The position numbers and the translations under genes were made by a program. A model generated the notes under the pieces. It was not told where the DNA came from, ran no database searches, and saw only the letters and a list, made by a program, of their open reading frames with translations. 64,000 nt of DNA from Woeseia oceani. GTDB taxonomy: Bacteria; Pseudomonadota; Gammaproteobacteria; Steroidobacterales; Woeseiaceae. Numbering within the stretch: the first letter of the stretch is position 1; each line of letters begins with the position of its first letter. The stretch spans positions 3,895,001 through 3,959,000 of the forward strand of contig NZ_CP016268.1 in NCBI RefSeq assembly GCF_001677435.1, read 5' to 3'. This document shows positions 36,853 to 44,642 of the stretch, one piece after another.

Positions 36853-37236
36853 ATGCAGGACCGAATAAAGTTTTACGGACGTCGTATGGTGCGGCCCGAA
36901 CACCTAAACAGCGTCAATCGATTGTTCGGCGGAACATTGTTGAGTTGGGTGGATGAAGAAGCGTACATATTCGCGAAATGCCAACTGCGAACACCACACC
37001 TCGTTACGCGACACTTTTCCGAAGTGAATTTCGTTTCCGCCGCCGTTCAGGATGACATCGTTGAATTCGGCCTGAGTGTGAAAAAGTTTGGAAAGACCTC
37101 CATAACGATCACCTGCCAGGTTCGCAATAAAGATAGCAAGAAGGTACTTATCGATATCAAGAAGCTCGTCTTTGTAGCGGTTGACCGGCTTGGCCAGCCC
37201 GTTCCGCATGGCTTGGGCCTGGAAGCGGTGAGCTAA
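36853..37236 (+). CDS. acyl-CoA thioesterase, hotdog fold (YciA-like)
   Basis: 127 residues from the ATG at 36853, chosen for the AGGA site 8 bases before it. The hotdog core is marked by N-R-L-F-G-G-T-L-L-S-W-V-D-E-E-A, corresponding to the catalytic G-G-x-x-x-x-W-x-D region of YciA-type thioesterases, and V-N-F-V-S-A-A-V at the second strand. It hydrolyses acyl-CoA thioesters in the cytoplasm; chain-length preference is unknown. It is a single gene between the terminator and element B. Confidence 0.88.
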   Translation: MQDRIKFYGRRMVRPEHLNSVNRLFGGTLLSWVDEEAYIFAKCQLRTPHLVTRHFSEVNFVSAAVQDDIVEFGLSVKKFGKTSITITCQVRNKDSKKVLIDIKKLVFVAVDRLGQPVPHGLGLEAVS

Positions 37237-37256
37237 GGAGCGACTGCGGCGATAGC

Positions 37257-37567
37257 AAAAGCGGCCAAACCGGTATTTTCTGCTCCCTGAAATAGTCGTC
37301 GCCGACAGCTGGGCTTATACTTGCAGGCTTGCCTGTAACGTCGCTAACACAGTGTGCCTGTTCAACGGTAGAGGCCGTTTCGATGGTATACGTACTGTCC
37401 GTCACATTGCCCGCATCACACGAGCAACGACTCTGGTCGCAATGGGAATGTGCCACATTCACATGCTTGGCAATTGAAACATAAGCATGGAACAATCGGC
37501 CGTGCTGCTTTTCGTGCCCTACCCAGAATCAAACGTAGTATCGAGTAAATCGGTTAGACCCCTTTTT
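37257..37567. mobile_element. MITE-like element B, related to element A
   Basis: About 311 bp with weaker inverted ends: left AAAAGCGGCCAAACCGG and the complement of the right end AAAAAGGGGTCTAACCGATT. The centre (37320-37375) is about 80 per cent identical by eye to element A (34468-34520), and the segments around GCATCACACGAG also match. The open frame of the aminotransferase runs back into this element, but the true start is after it. Confidence 0.6.
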
Positions 37568-37585
37568 CAGTCTTTGGCGACGATC

Positions 37586-38884
37586 ATGCTTAAAAACCTG
37601 AATATAAATATTTCCGGACTGAAGCCTTCAGCGACACTCGCCATCAACGAGAAAAGCCTGCAGATGCTGCGCGAAGGCAAGGAAATTTATCGGCTTGGCT
37701 TGGGACAGTCGCCTTTTCCTGTGCCGGAATCGGTAGTCAATACCCTCCGGTCGCACGCCAGTGAAAAAGACTATTTGCCGGTCTCGGGCTTACCGGCATT
37801 GCGGACCGCTGTCGCAGGCCACCTTAATCGCGGACGTGGAACTTCCTTCAAAGCCGACAACGTACTGATTGGCCCAGGCTCAAAAGAATTGCTCTTTATT
37901 CTGCAGATGGCATTTAGCGGCGAGTTGCTTTTGCCTGCGCCCAGCTGGGTGTCCTATGCGCCGCAGGCCGAGCTGCTCGGCCTTGAGGTTACCTGGCTAC
38001 CGACGAGTTTGGACGACGGCTGGCGCTTGCAGCCCGAAATACTTGATGACTATTGTGAACGCAATGGCAGACACCCCCGATTATTGATACTGAATTACCC
38101 GAATAATCCGACAGGTACGTCTTACTCCGATGAATGGTTGGCCGAAATTGCCGTTGTCGCGGGGAAACATGAGTTGCTCGTGATCGCCGATGAAATTTAC
38201 TGGGAACTATCTTTTGGCGACAACCCTGGTTCCCTTGTCCGGCATTACCCGGAAGGAACCATTCTCAGCACGGGCTTGAGCAAATGGTGTGGCGCGGGTG
38301 GCTGGCGACTGGGCGCGTTCGCGTTTTCCGATGAATTGGCGACATTGCGCAACGCCATGGCAACAATCGCCAGTGAAACCTACAGTGCCGTAAGTGCGCC
38401 GGTGCAATATGCTGCCGTAACGGCATTTGCCGGTAATGCTGAGCTGGATGATTACCTGCATCACTCACGACGCGTTATGCAGTTCATATTGAGTGCATTT
38501 GAAAACGCGTTACGGGATGTTGGAATCCAATGTTCGCCAGCGGAAGGAGGGTTTTACCTCATGCCCGACTTCTCCAACTTTCGGATTGAGCTGAAAAAGC
38601 AAGGAATAGCAGACGGAAAAATGTTGGCGAACCGGATTCTGCAGGACACCGGCGTCGCCAGTTTGCCCGGCAGCGATTTCGGGCTGCCGGATGATGCCCT
38701 GATTTTGCGTTTTGCTTTGGTGGATTTTGATGGCGGCGCTGCACTAACGGCCAGCGGATTTAAAAGCAAAGCACAAACATTAGACGCAAGCTTTATGCCG
38801 ACCCACGCTCCCGCAATGAACAAAGCCTTGTCAGCGTTGTTGCACTGGATCTCCGGTATAGGCAGAGCACATCAGCAAGAATAG
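37586..38884 (+). CDS. class I/II aminotransferase (PLP)
   Basis: 432 residues from the ATG at 37586; the frame extends upstream only because element B lies there. Aspartate aminotransferase-type fold with N-N-P-T-G (N174), D202-E-I-Y205 and the PLP lysine in S-T-G-L-S-K (K233), followed by R241. An N-terminal aromatic/glycine stretch R-L-G-L-G-Q-S-P-F-P-V-P resembles aminotransferases active on aromatic or branched substrates, but the donor cannot be fixed. Ordinary length. No neighbour clarifies its pathway. Confidence 0.9.
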   Translation: MLKNLNINISGLKPSATLAINEKSLQMLREGKEIYRLGLGQSPFPVPESVVNTLRSHASEKDYLPVSGLPALRTAVAGHLNRGRGTSFKADNVLIGPGSKELLFILQMAFSGELLLPAPSWVSYAPQAELLGLEVTWLPTSLDDGWRLQPEILDDYCERNGRHPRLLILNYPNNPTGTSYSDEWLAEIAVVAGKHELLVIADEIYWELSFGDNPGSLVRHYPEGTILSTGLSKWCGAGGWRLGAFAFSDELATLRNAMATIASETYSAVSAPVQYAAVTAFAGNAELDDYLHHSRRVMQFILSAFENALRDVGIQCSPAEGGFYLMPDFSNFRIELKKQGIADGKMLANRILQDTGVASLPGSDFGLPDDALILRFALVDFDGGAALTASGFKSKAQTLDASFMPTHAPAMNKALSALLHWISGIGRAHQQE

Positions 38885-38966
38885 ATAGAGTCGGACCGGT
38901 TTGTTCTGCACCGGCGCGGTGCTATACCCACATACAAGCTGCGAGTCGATTAAACAGGTCCGTCGT

Positions 38967-39773
38967 CTACCCTTCCCATGACAGCGGCGCGAAACGGGGG
39001 AATACGAGTTGAACGTTATCTTCGCCCGCAGCCACACGCCGGCGCGCCTCAGTTCTTAGCTCTTGAACCGCAGTCGGAATAGCGTTTCGAAACTTGCTTA
39101 GCTCGTCCCAGCTGGCGCTGAATTTCTCAGGTCGGTTACCGGCCTCGGTCGCTGCAAGTAAAGGGCCAACGACGGCGTAGCCGGCCACCACGCGGTCCGC
39201 CAATTGCCGCTCGAATGCGTCGATTTCCTGATCCAATCGGCGAAGCTCGGCGGACTCCACGACAGGTTCGGCAGGCCGATCTTCGTTTGACCATTTTTGG
39301 AAGTAATCGACGGACGCCGACATACCAATGTTGTAAGCATTACCCCACTGGTGCCGATCCGCTTCATTGATTACCTGCCCGCTCGAGGGATCAATAATGA
39401 GTACTGTTGGCGTTGCGTAGTAGTGCGGGACACCAAATCGCTGCATGACATCCCTGCCCTGCTCGTAGAAGCCGACGCTCACGAATACCAGCTCGTAATT
39501 TTCCTGAACAAGGTCTGCCAACGGCGACTGACCCAGACGGGAGGCGAGTGCGCGCGAATCGTGACACCAGTTGGCACCCGCGACGACCAGCAATGGTCGA
39601 TCACGTTCTTTTGCTCGATCGAGCGCCAGTTCAACGTCGACAAGGGGAGTCGCGGATTCTACGTAACGGCGCCCGTCAGGGTCCGTTTCAGCGGCCAAAG
39701 CGCGACCGGCAGCCAAGACCAGGCAAAGCCCCAGCGAGATAGTGCATAGAAAATTGGCGTAGCGGATTGGCAT
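38967..39773 (-). CDS. exported thioredoxin-like protein
   Basis: 268 residues from the ATG at 39773 (GAGGAG site upstream); the frame is open further upstream without a signal. Signal peptide about residues 1-27 (L-G-L-C-L-V-L-A-A-G-R-A-L-A-A). A thioredoxin-like segment follows, with G-A-N-W-C-H-D-S in the place of W-C-x-x-C: only one active cysteine remains, so it is probably not a full disulfide oxidoreductase. A cis-proline-like A-T-P-T-V-L-I-I-D follows. The C-terminal 100 residues are helical and charged. Confidence 0.82.
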   Translation of the reverse strand: MPIRYANFLCTISLGLCLVLAAGRALAAETDPDGRRYVESATPLVDVELALDRAKERDRPLLVVAGANWCHDSRALASRLGQSPLADLVQENYELVFVSVGFYEQGRDVMQRFGVPHYYATPTVLIIDPSSGQVINEADRHQWGNAYNIGMSASVDYFQKWSNEDRPAEPVVESAELRRLDQEIDAFERQLADRVVAGYAVVGPLLAATEAGNRPEKFSASWDELSKFRNAIPTAVQELRTEARRRVAAGEDNVQLVFPRFAPLSWEG

Positions 39774-40058
39774 GGACGTGCTGCTCCTCGTGACTACGAT
39801 TGAGTTCACGGCAATACGGACTACGTTAATGAGCCACTGCGCTTTGTGCAAGCTTCGGTTCTTATCGACCAAGGGAGCGTGCCGCGAACCGTATGATGCC
39901 GGGTTCGGCGTTGAGGTGTGGGTGAAAACCGAAAGAGAGAGCCGTTTGAACCACCAACGCGCGAATTATCCCGCACGACTATTGACCCGGATCGACTCCA
40001 TATTCTTGTGGCTGCGGCAGCTCGCTACAATGCATTACAATCACGCCTGATCCAACCC

Positions 40059-40883
40059 ATGAACATGCAGGCCATCTCTATGAATTCCGAAGCACAGGTT
40101 TCCGGCAACCTGCGAAAAATGCGGACCCGACTTGAGGGTGGCGCGCAATACACGCTGGAGTTGGATGGTAAGTCGATCGATATGAACGCGAAGATCGGCA
40201 AATCGATCACCTTGAGTTTTGACGGCACCATCAACTGCATTGCCTGCGGCCAACTGACGAAAAAGTCTTTCGGGCAGGGTTTCTGCTACCCGTGCTTTCG
40301 AAACTCTCCGGAGGCCAGCGAATGCATCATCCGTCCGGAGCTGTGCCGGGCACACGAAGGCGAGGCGCGAGACATGGCATGGGCCGAAAAACATTGCCTG
40401 GTCGAGCAGATTGTCTATCTCGCCAGAAGCTCCGCGGTCAAGGTGGGCATCACGCGGGCCTCGCAAATACCCACTCGCTGGATCGATCAGGGCGCAAGTG
40501 ACGCGATCGTGTTCGCCCGCGTGCCAAATCGCTACACGGCTGGCCTGGTTGAAGTCGCCATGAAAGAACACCTTACCGATCGGACAAACTGGCAACGCAT
40601 GTTGAAGAATGAGGTGATCAATGCGGACCTCGCCGCCACGAAAGCATCGTTGACTGGCACGCTCGACGCCGACCTGCGGCGATTTGTCGATACGGATGAC
40701 ACCGTCTGCTCCATCGACTATCCGGTTGATCGGTACCCGGAGAAAGTAAAGAGTGTTGGCTTTGACAAGCAGGCGGAGATCGAGGGTTGCCTCGCCGGAA
40801 TCAAGGGTCAGTACCTGATATTCGACGACAACCGCGTGCTAAACATCCGCAAGCACAACGGCTACCGCATCACCATGAGCTAG
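40059..40883 (+). CDS. DUF2797-family protein
   Basis: About 274 residues from the ATG at 40059; other Mets at 40065 and 40080 are possible. The Cys-rich part C-I-A-C-G-Q and C-Y-P-C-F looks like a zinc ribbon, followed by A-R-S-S-A-V-K-V-G-I-T-R-A-S-Q-I-P-T-R-W-I-D-Q-G-A, which is the conserved core of the DUF2797 group. This core has a GIY-YIG-like character (V-K-V-G-I-T). The function is unknown. Confidence 0.87.
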   Translation: MNMQAISMNSEAQVSGNLRKMRTRLEGGAQYTLELDGKSIDMNAKIGKSITLSFDGTINCIACGQLTKKSFGQGFCYPCFRNSPEASECIIRPELCRAHEGEARDMAWAEKHCLVEQIVYLARSSAVKVGITRASQIPTRWIDQGASDAIVFARVPNRYTAGLVEVAMKEHLTDRTNWQRMLKNEVINADLAATKASLTGTLDADLRRFVDTDDTVCSIDYPVDRYPEKVKSVGFDKQAEIEGCLAGIKGQYLIFDDNRVLNIRKHNGYRITMS

Positions 40884-40889
40884 AGAAAA

Positions 40890-40972
40890 ACGGGGTCGAA
40901 CCGCGACCAGTCCAGCAGTCGCGGCTCCAAGCTCAATTCGTCCCATTTTCGACGAATCGATTTGACCCCGTA
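40890..40972. repeat. two-hairpin palindromic element (REP-like)
   Basis: Outer ends CGGGGTC (40891-40897) and GACCCCG (40964-40970) frame two perfect inner hairpins: CCGCGAC/GTCGCGG (40901-40924) and ATTCGTC/GACGAAT (40936-40957). It lies between two convergent genes and may serve as a bidirectional terminator. Its ends share the GGGTCGAACCG sequence with elements A and B. Confidence 0.65.
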
Positions 40973-40997
40973 TTCTTATTGCGATTTTGAATAATGC

Positions 40998-42527
40998 CTA
41001 CCGTTGATGATGCCGACGCAAATACTCATCAAGCGCACGCACGCTCCAGCCTGAATACCCCTTCGGTACGGTCGGCCGGGCTTCCTCCAGCAGGTCTACA
41101 CCGGCGATATCGAAGTGAGCCCAGGCCTGATCCTCGGCAACGAACGAACCGATAAATGCCGCGCCGACACTGGCACCGGGATTGCCCGCACCGCTGTTCT
41201 TGATGTCGGCGTACTCGGATTTGATTTGCTTGAAGTGCGAGTCATCCAGCGGCAAACGCCAAATCGCCTCGTTTGCAACGTTGGATGCTTCGGTGAGTTG
41301 TTCTATCAAGTCATCGTGACGACCGAAGACTGCGGCGTAATCATCACCCAATGCCCGGCCTGCCGACCCGGTTAACGTTGCGACGTCAATCAACACGCTG
41401 GGCTTGTAAGTGACCTGGCCGTAATGCACGGCATCGGCAAGTACCAGCCGCCCTTCGGCGTCGGTAGAAATGATCTCGATCGTAATGCCGGACATCGACG
41501 TCAGGATATCGCCAGGCCGGGTTGCCGTGCCCGAGGGCATATTTTCGGCAAGCGCAGCCAGTGCAACAACATTGACCGGTGCGCCACGACGCGCTGCGGC
41601 CAGCACGGTACCCGTCACAACGCCTGCGCCGCCGAGATCGCCTTTCATGGCCCACATGCCGTCATTGCCCTTGAGCGAGATACCGCCGGTGTCGAAGGTA
41701 ATTCCTTTGCCGGCGAGCACAACCGGTGGGCTGTCACCCCCAGCCATGTATTCAATGATTAATAGCCGGGGCGGGCGTGAGGAGCCCTTGCCAACGCCCC
41801 AATGCGCGCCCATGCCAAGCCGCTGCAGATCTTTCTCGTCCAACACTTTGATTTTGACGTTGTCGAGCCCTTTGAACAGCTCCTTTGCCCTGTCAACGAA
41901 CACCTGTGGATAAACAACGTTGGCGGGCTCCGAGGGCATGTTCCGCGCGAAGAAAACACCGGCGGCAAGATGCTTAAGGTCCCCCTCGAAGGTCGCCTGT
42001 GAGTTGTCGTTACTCAGGAGGCGTACAACCGGGCGCGTGTCCGGATCAATCTTGTCGGACTGGTACTTATCGAAACGGTAGCTGCGGAGCAAATAACCGA
42101 AGGCGACACGCGCTGCGGTAGCGTCCCGATCGGCGCTGGCAACATCCCAGAGAATCTGCACGCTGCCGCCTTTTGTTTCCGCCAGCAACGATGCGGCCGT
42201 ACCACCAAAATTCTCAGCAGCGGCGCGGCTAACGGTTTCTGTCCCCAGACCGATCAGATCTATGCGCGAATAAGGCGCGACACCGTAGAGTGTCACCGTT
42301 GCATTCGCTTCGCCTAGAAACGACGCTTCCGCCGCCGCAACCGCGAGTGCACCATTGGTTCGTTGGTCGATCGTTGCGGCAATGCCGCTTAGTGACTCAC
42401 CTTCAACCACGGGCACGACTATGCGTCCGTCTGCCGGAATATTTAACGACGCAAAATCAAATTGCTCATCAGCGTGAGATAAAGGGGCTAGTGCAAGAAA
42501 GGCAAGTAGTGCAGCAATCGTTTTCAA
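40998..42527 (-). CDS. exported leucyl aminopeptidase-family protein (M17)
   Basis: 509 residues from a TTG start at 42527 with a very good GGAG site 7 bases before it, giving a signal peptide (K-T-I-A-A-L-L-A-F-L-A-L-A-P-L-S-H-A). M17 cytosolic aminopeptidases are usually not exported, so this is an extracytoplasmic variant. The metal/active-site phrases G-K-G-I-T-F-D-T-G-G and M-K-G-D-L-G-G-A are present. The family signature N-T-D-A-E-G-R-L is S-T-D-A-E-G-R-L here, an Asn to Ser change next to the metal ligand Asp. It removes N-terminal residues from peptides. Confidence 0.9.
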   Translation of the reverse strand: MKTIAALLAFLALAPLSHADEQFDFASLNIPADGRIVVPVVEGESLSGIAATIDQRTNGALAVAAAEASFLGEANATVTLYGVAPYSRIDLIGLGTETVSRAAAENFGGTAASLLAETKGGSVQILWDVASADRDATAARVAFGYLLRSYRFDKYQSDKIDPDTRPVVRLLSNDNSQATFEGDLKHLAAGVFFARNMPSEPANVVYPQVFVDRAKELFKGLDNVKIKVLDEKDLQRLGMGAHWGVGKGSSRPPRLLIIEYMAGGDSPPVVLAGKGITFDTGGISLKGNDGMWAMKGDLGGAGVVTGTVLAAARRGAPVNVVALAALAENMPSGTATRPGDILTSMSGITIEIISTDAEGRLVLADAVHYGQVTYKPSVLIDVATLTGSAGRALGDDYAAVFGRHDDLIEQLTEASNVANEAIWRLPLDDSHFKQIKSEYADIKNSGAGNPGASVGAAFIGSFVAEDQAWAHFDIAGVDLLEEARPTVPKGYSGWSVRALDEYLRRHHQR

Positions 42528-42754
42528 ACTTATTTCTCCAGAAATGCCCCGTCGACGAATAGGCAGATTCGTTTCGACGGGCCTTGAACAAGAAACTTCT
42601 TCGTCAACGATAGCTGCGTATAGTTCAATCTTCCATACTTCTTGAAAAAGACTGGCATGCAATCCATAGCAACGACACCCAAGGCACCGGGATTGCCAGA
42701 TTCGATCGCGCCATGCCTGTCTTGCCGGCGGGCATCGCGGGAATAACTCAAGAG

Positions 42755-42899
42755 GTGGTCAGAGGCGAAATGGATTCGCTTCGTTCGCCGTTCGGGCGCG
42801 GTGAGTCTGTCTCGCCTGCGCCGCCCTGCTGAATCTCCGACACGCGGACTCACAGTCTGCAGCTCTACCCTGCCGCTGCGCGCCACGACTACCTGGACC
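42755..42899 (-). pseudogene. decayed tRNA-like copy 1
   Basis: Third and most decayed of three tandem units related to tRNA-Phe. The anticodon arm is altered (loop C-T-G-T-G-A-G, formally GTG), the acceptor ends still partly pair (GGTCCAG with CTGACC), and a stretch of about 60 bases sits in the T arm where copy 2 has its insertion. Probably not functional as tRNA. Confidence 0.55.
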
Positions 42900-42931
42900 T
42901 TGGCTTCACTGCAAAACGCAAATAGGCCTGG

Positions 42932-43081
42932 TGGTGGCCAGGGGCGGAATGGACTCGCTGCGCTCGCCCTGCGGGCGCACTTCGTGCGTCTGTAGGCGCT
43001 GGGCGCCTCGGTTGAACCACCGACACGCGGATTTTCAATCCGCTGCTCTACCCTGCTGCTGCGCGGCCCCGCTACCTGGCC
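42932..43081 (-). pseudogene. tRNA-Phe copy 2 with two insertions
   Basis: 150 bases: the acceptor stem, anticodon arm with GAA, and CCA end equal those of the intact tRNA-Phe, but 64 bases replace 2 bases of the T loop, and 19 bases replace 7 bases of the D arm. The length fits exactly (76 plus 62 plus 12). The larger insertion contains hairpins (CGCAC-TTC-GTGCG and AGGCGC-TGG-GCGCCT). Flanks match the intact gene, so it arose by tandem duplication with a unit of about 183 bp. Confidence 0.7.
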
Positions 43082-43102
43082 CGTGCCTTCGTTTCAGAAC
43101 GC

Positions 43103-43125
43103 AAAAAGGCCTGGTGGTGGCCAGG
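43103..43125 (-). terminator. terminator after tRNA-Phe
   Basis: On the minus strand CCTGG-CCACCA-CCAGG is followed by CC and a five-T run, so the last part of the acceptor stem pairs with the region after CCA. Copy 2 has the same arrangement but with the T run broken. Confidence 0.5.
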
Positions 43126-43190
43126 GGCGGAATCGAACCACCGACACGCGGATTTTCAATCCGCTGCTCTACCAACTGAGCTACCTGGCC
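43115..43190 (-). tRNA. tRNA-Phe (anticodon GAA)
   Basis: 76 nucleotides including the encoded CCA. Acceptor GGCCAGG/CCTGGCC, D arm GCTC/GAGC, anticodon stem GCGGA/TCCGC with loop TTGAAAA (anticodon GAA), T arm GGTGG/CCGCC with loop TTCGATT. All stems pair, so this is the functional gene. Confidence 0.96.
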
Positions 43191-43357
43191 CCCACTAGGC
43201 CTTTTTGCTTTGCGAGGTTTCGATCCGGGGCCGGATCGAGCGGGGTATTAGACCTATGTTGCTGATTGCAGTCAAGAATAGCGCCTGAATTCCTCCATTC
43301 CGGGCACAACGGGTGATAATTGCTAACAAAATCAGTCACCCGGACATCCAAGTAACA

Positions 43358-43894
43358 ATGGCAGCGGTACTGAAGCGCGGCAATAAGCCGACGCAGGCGG
43401 AGTTTCATGCGGCGATTTCGAGTCGATCGGATCGCTGGTTCGCCGCGTGCCTGCGGATTACCCGCAGTCGCGAGCTGGCCGAAGACGCGGTGCAGGACGC
43501 ATTGCTGTCCGCGTGGAACAAACGCGAGCAGTTCCAGCAGGGCGCGCAGCTTTCTACCTGGATACACCGCATCGCCATCAACTCGGCGCTGCAGCTTATC
43601 CGCAAGCAACGGCCGGGACGTTTCACGGCACTGGATATGGATATCGAGAGTGAGGAGGAATCGCCTGAAGAATCCAAAGCCAATATCGAACTTGCGAAGA
43701 CTCTGACCGAGGCCTGTGCGCACCTGAGTGAGATCGAGCGGGTCTGCTTCCTGTTGAAGCACATGGAAGAGTGGCGCTTGAAAGAGATCGCGGAATCGCT
43801 CGAGACCAACGAGGGCACCGTCAAGCAGGCCATCTTCCGGGCAGTAAAAAAACTTCGGGTCCGCTTGGGCGGGCTGGAGAGGAACGCATCATGA
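43358..43894 (+). CDS. ECF RNA polymerase sigma factor
   Basis: 178 residues from the ATG at 43358; a GTG at 43313 would add 15. Region 2 is visible in R-W-F-A-A-C-L-R-I-T-R-S-R-E-L-A-E-D-A-V-Q-D-A-L-L-S-A-W, followed by the R-I-A-I-N-S-A helix; region 4 in L-K-E-I-A-E-S-L-E-T-N-E-G-T-V-K. The ATG of the next gene overlaps its stop (ATGA), which with the position indicates a sigma/anti-sigma pair. Confidence 0.93.
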   Translation: MAAVLKRGNKPTQAEFHAAISSRSDRWFAACLRITRSRELAEDAVQDALLSAWNKREQFQQGAQLSTWIHRIAINSALQLIRKQRPGRFTALDMDIESEEESPEESKANIELAKTLTEACAHLSEIERVCFLLKHMEEWRLKEIAESLETNEGTVKQAIFRAVKKLRVRLGGLERNAS

Positions 43895-44625
43895 AAGACG
43901 AACAGCTGATTCTCTATTACTACGCCGACGGGCTGAGCCGCGCCGAGCGGCTGGCGGTCGAGGCGGCACTTGCTGCCGATCCGGCGTTGCGCGAACGCTA
44001 CGAGGCCTTGCAGCGCGAACTGAACGACGTGACCGAAGAAGTGATCGAGAAACCACCCGAATACATGGTCGCTCGCTGGCACGACAGTATTGATCGCGCC
44101 GCAGCGGCGGAGCGCCACCGTGTACCTGCAAGAACCAGCGGCTTCCACCTGCCCTCTTTCGCCTGGGGGACCGCGCTGGCCGCCACGCTCGTCGTCGGCA
44201 TTGCTATTGGCATCTACTTCAGCAGCACGCCGATGAACGACGACTTCGTCGAGCCCGGCCCAACCGTTGCCAATCTTGTCGGGAACACCAGCGCAGGCAA
44301 CGCGTTCACCCGCGGTTTACAGGAACATTTCCAGCAAAGCCGCCAGGACATCAACGGCCTGCCCGCTGATTCGAGCGCCGAGCGTGAGCTGCTGATCATG
44401 CACATCATTCAGCAAAACCGCCTGTTCGCGCGCGCCGCGAAAGAGAATGACTCACCCGAACTTGCCCGCGTGCTGCGGGCCTTCGAACCCATTCTCGCCC
44501 GTCTCTCGGCCGATGACTTGTCACCAGCCGAAGCTGCCCGGTTGCAGGCAAAACTCAGCTTCGAACTGAACGTGATGCTAACCAAAATGAATCAAGCGCC
44601 GTCCAATAGTTCCGAGTCCATCTAG
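43891..44625 (+). CDS. putative membrane anti-sigma factor
   Basis: 244 residues from the ATG at 43891, overlapping the sigma stop by 4 bp. The N-terminal helical part (Y-Y-A-D-G-L-S-R-A-E-R-L-A-V-E-A-A-L) resembles an anti-sigma domain; one membrane helix is near residues 95-112 (A-A-T-L-V-V-G-I-A-I-G-I-Y-F); the C-terminal half is helical and should be periplasmic. No HC2 zinc motif. The context makes the anti-sigma role likely. Confidence 0.75.
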   Translation: MKDEQLILYYYADGLSRAERLAVEAALAADPALRERYEALQRELNDVTEEVIEKPPEYMVARWHDSIDRAAAAERHRVPARTSGFHLPSFAWGTALAATLVVGIAIGIYFSSTPMNDDFVEPGPTVANLVGNTSAGNAFTRGLQEHFQQSRQDINGLPADSSAERELLIMHIIQQNRLFARAAKENDSPELARVLRAFEPILARLSADDLSPAEAARLQAKLSFELNVMLTKMNQAPSNSSESI

Positions 44626-44642
44626 TTTTCAGGAAGTCCCTT

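Noticed and set aside
37487-37585. N-terminal extension of the aminotransferase
   Set aside because: Codons derive from element B; the aminotransferase fold begins after the ATG at 37586.
42755-42899. tRNA-His gene
   Set aside because: The loop formally shows GTG, but the anticodon stem has mismatches, the acceptor is broken and a 60-base insertion is present.
42931-43179. ORF reading ...V-A-R-G-G-I-E-P-P-T-R-G-F-S
   Set aside because: It is the antisense of tRNA-Phe and its decayed copy, a frequent false protein in annotations.
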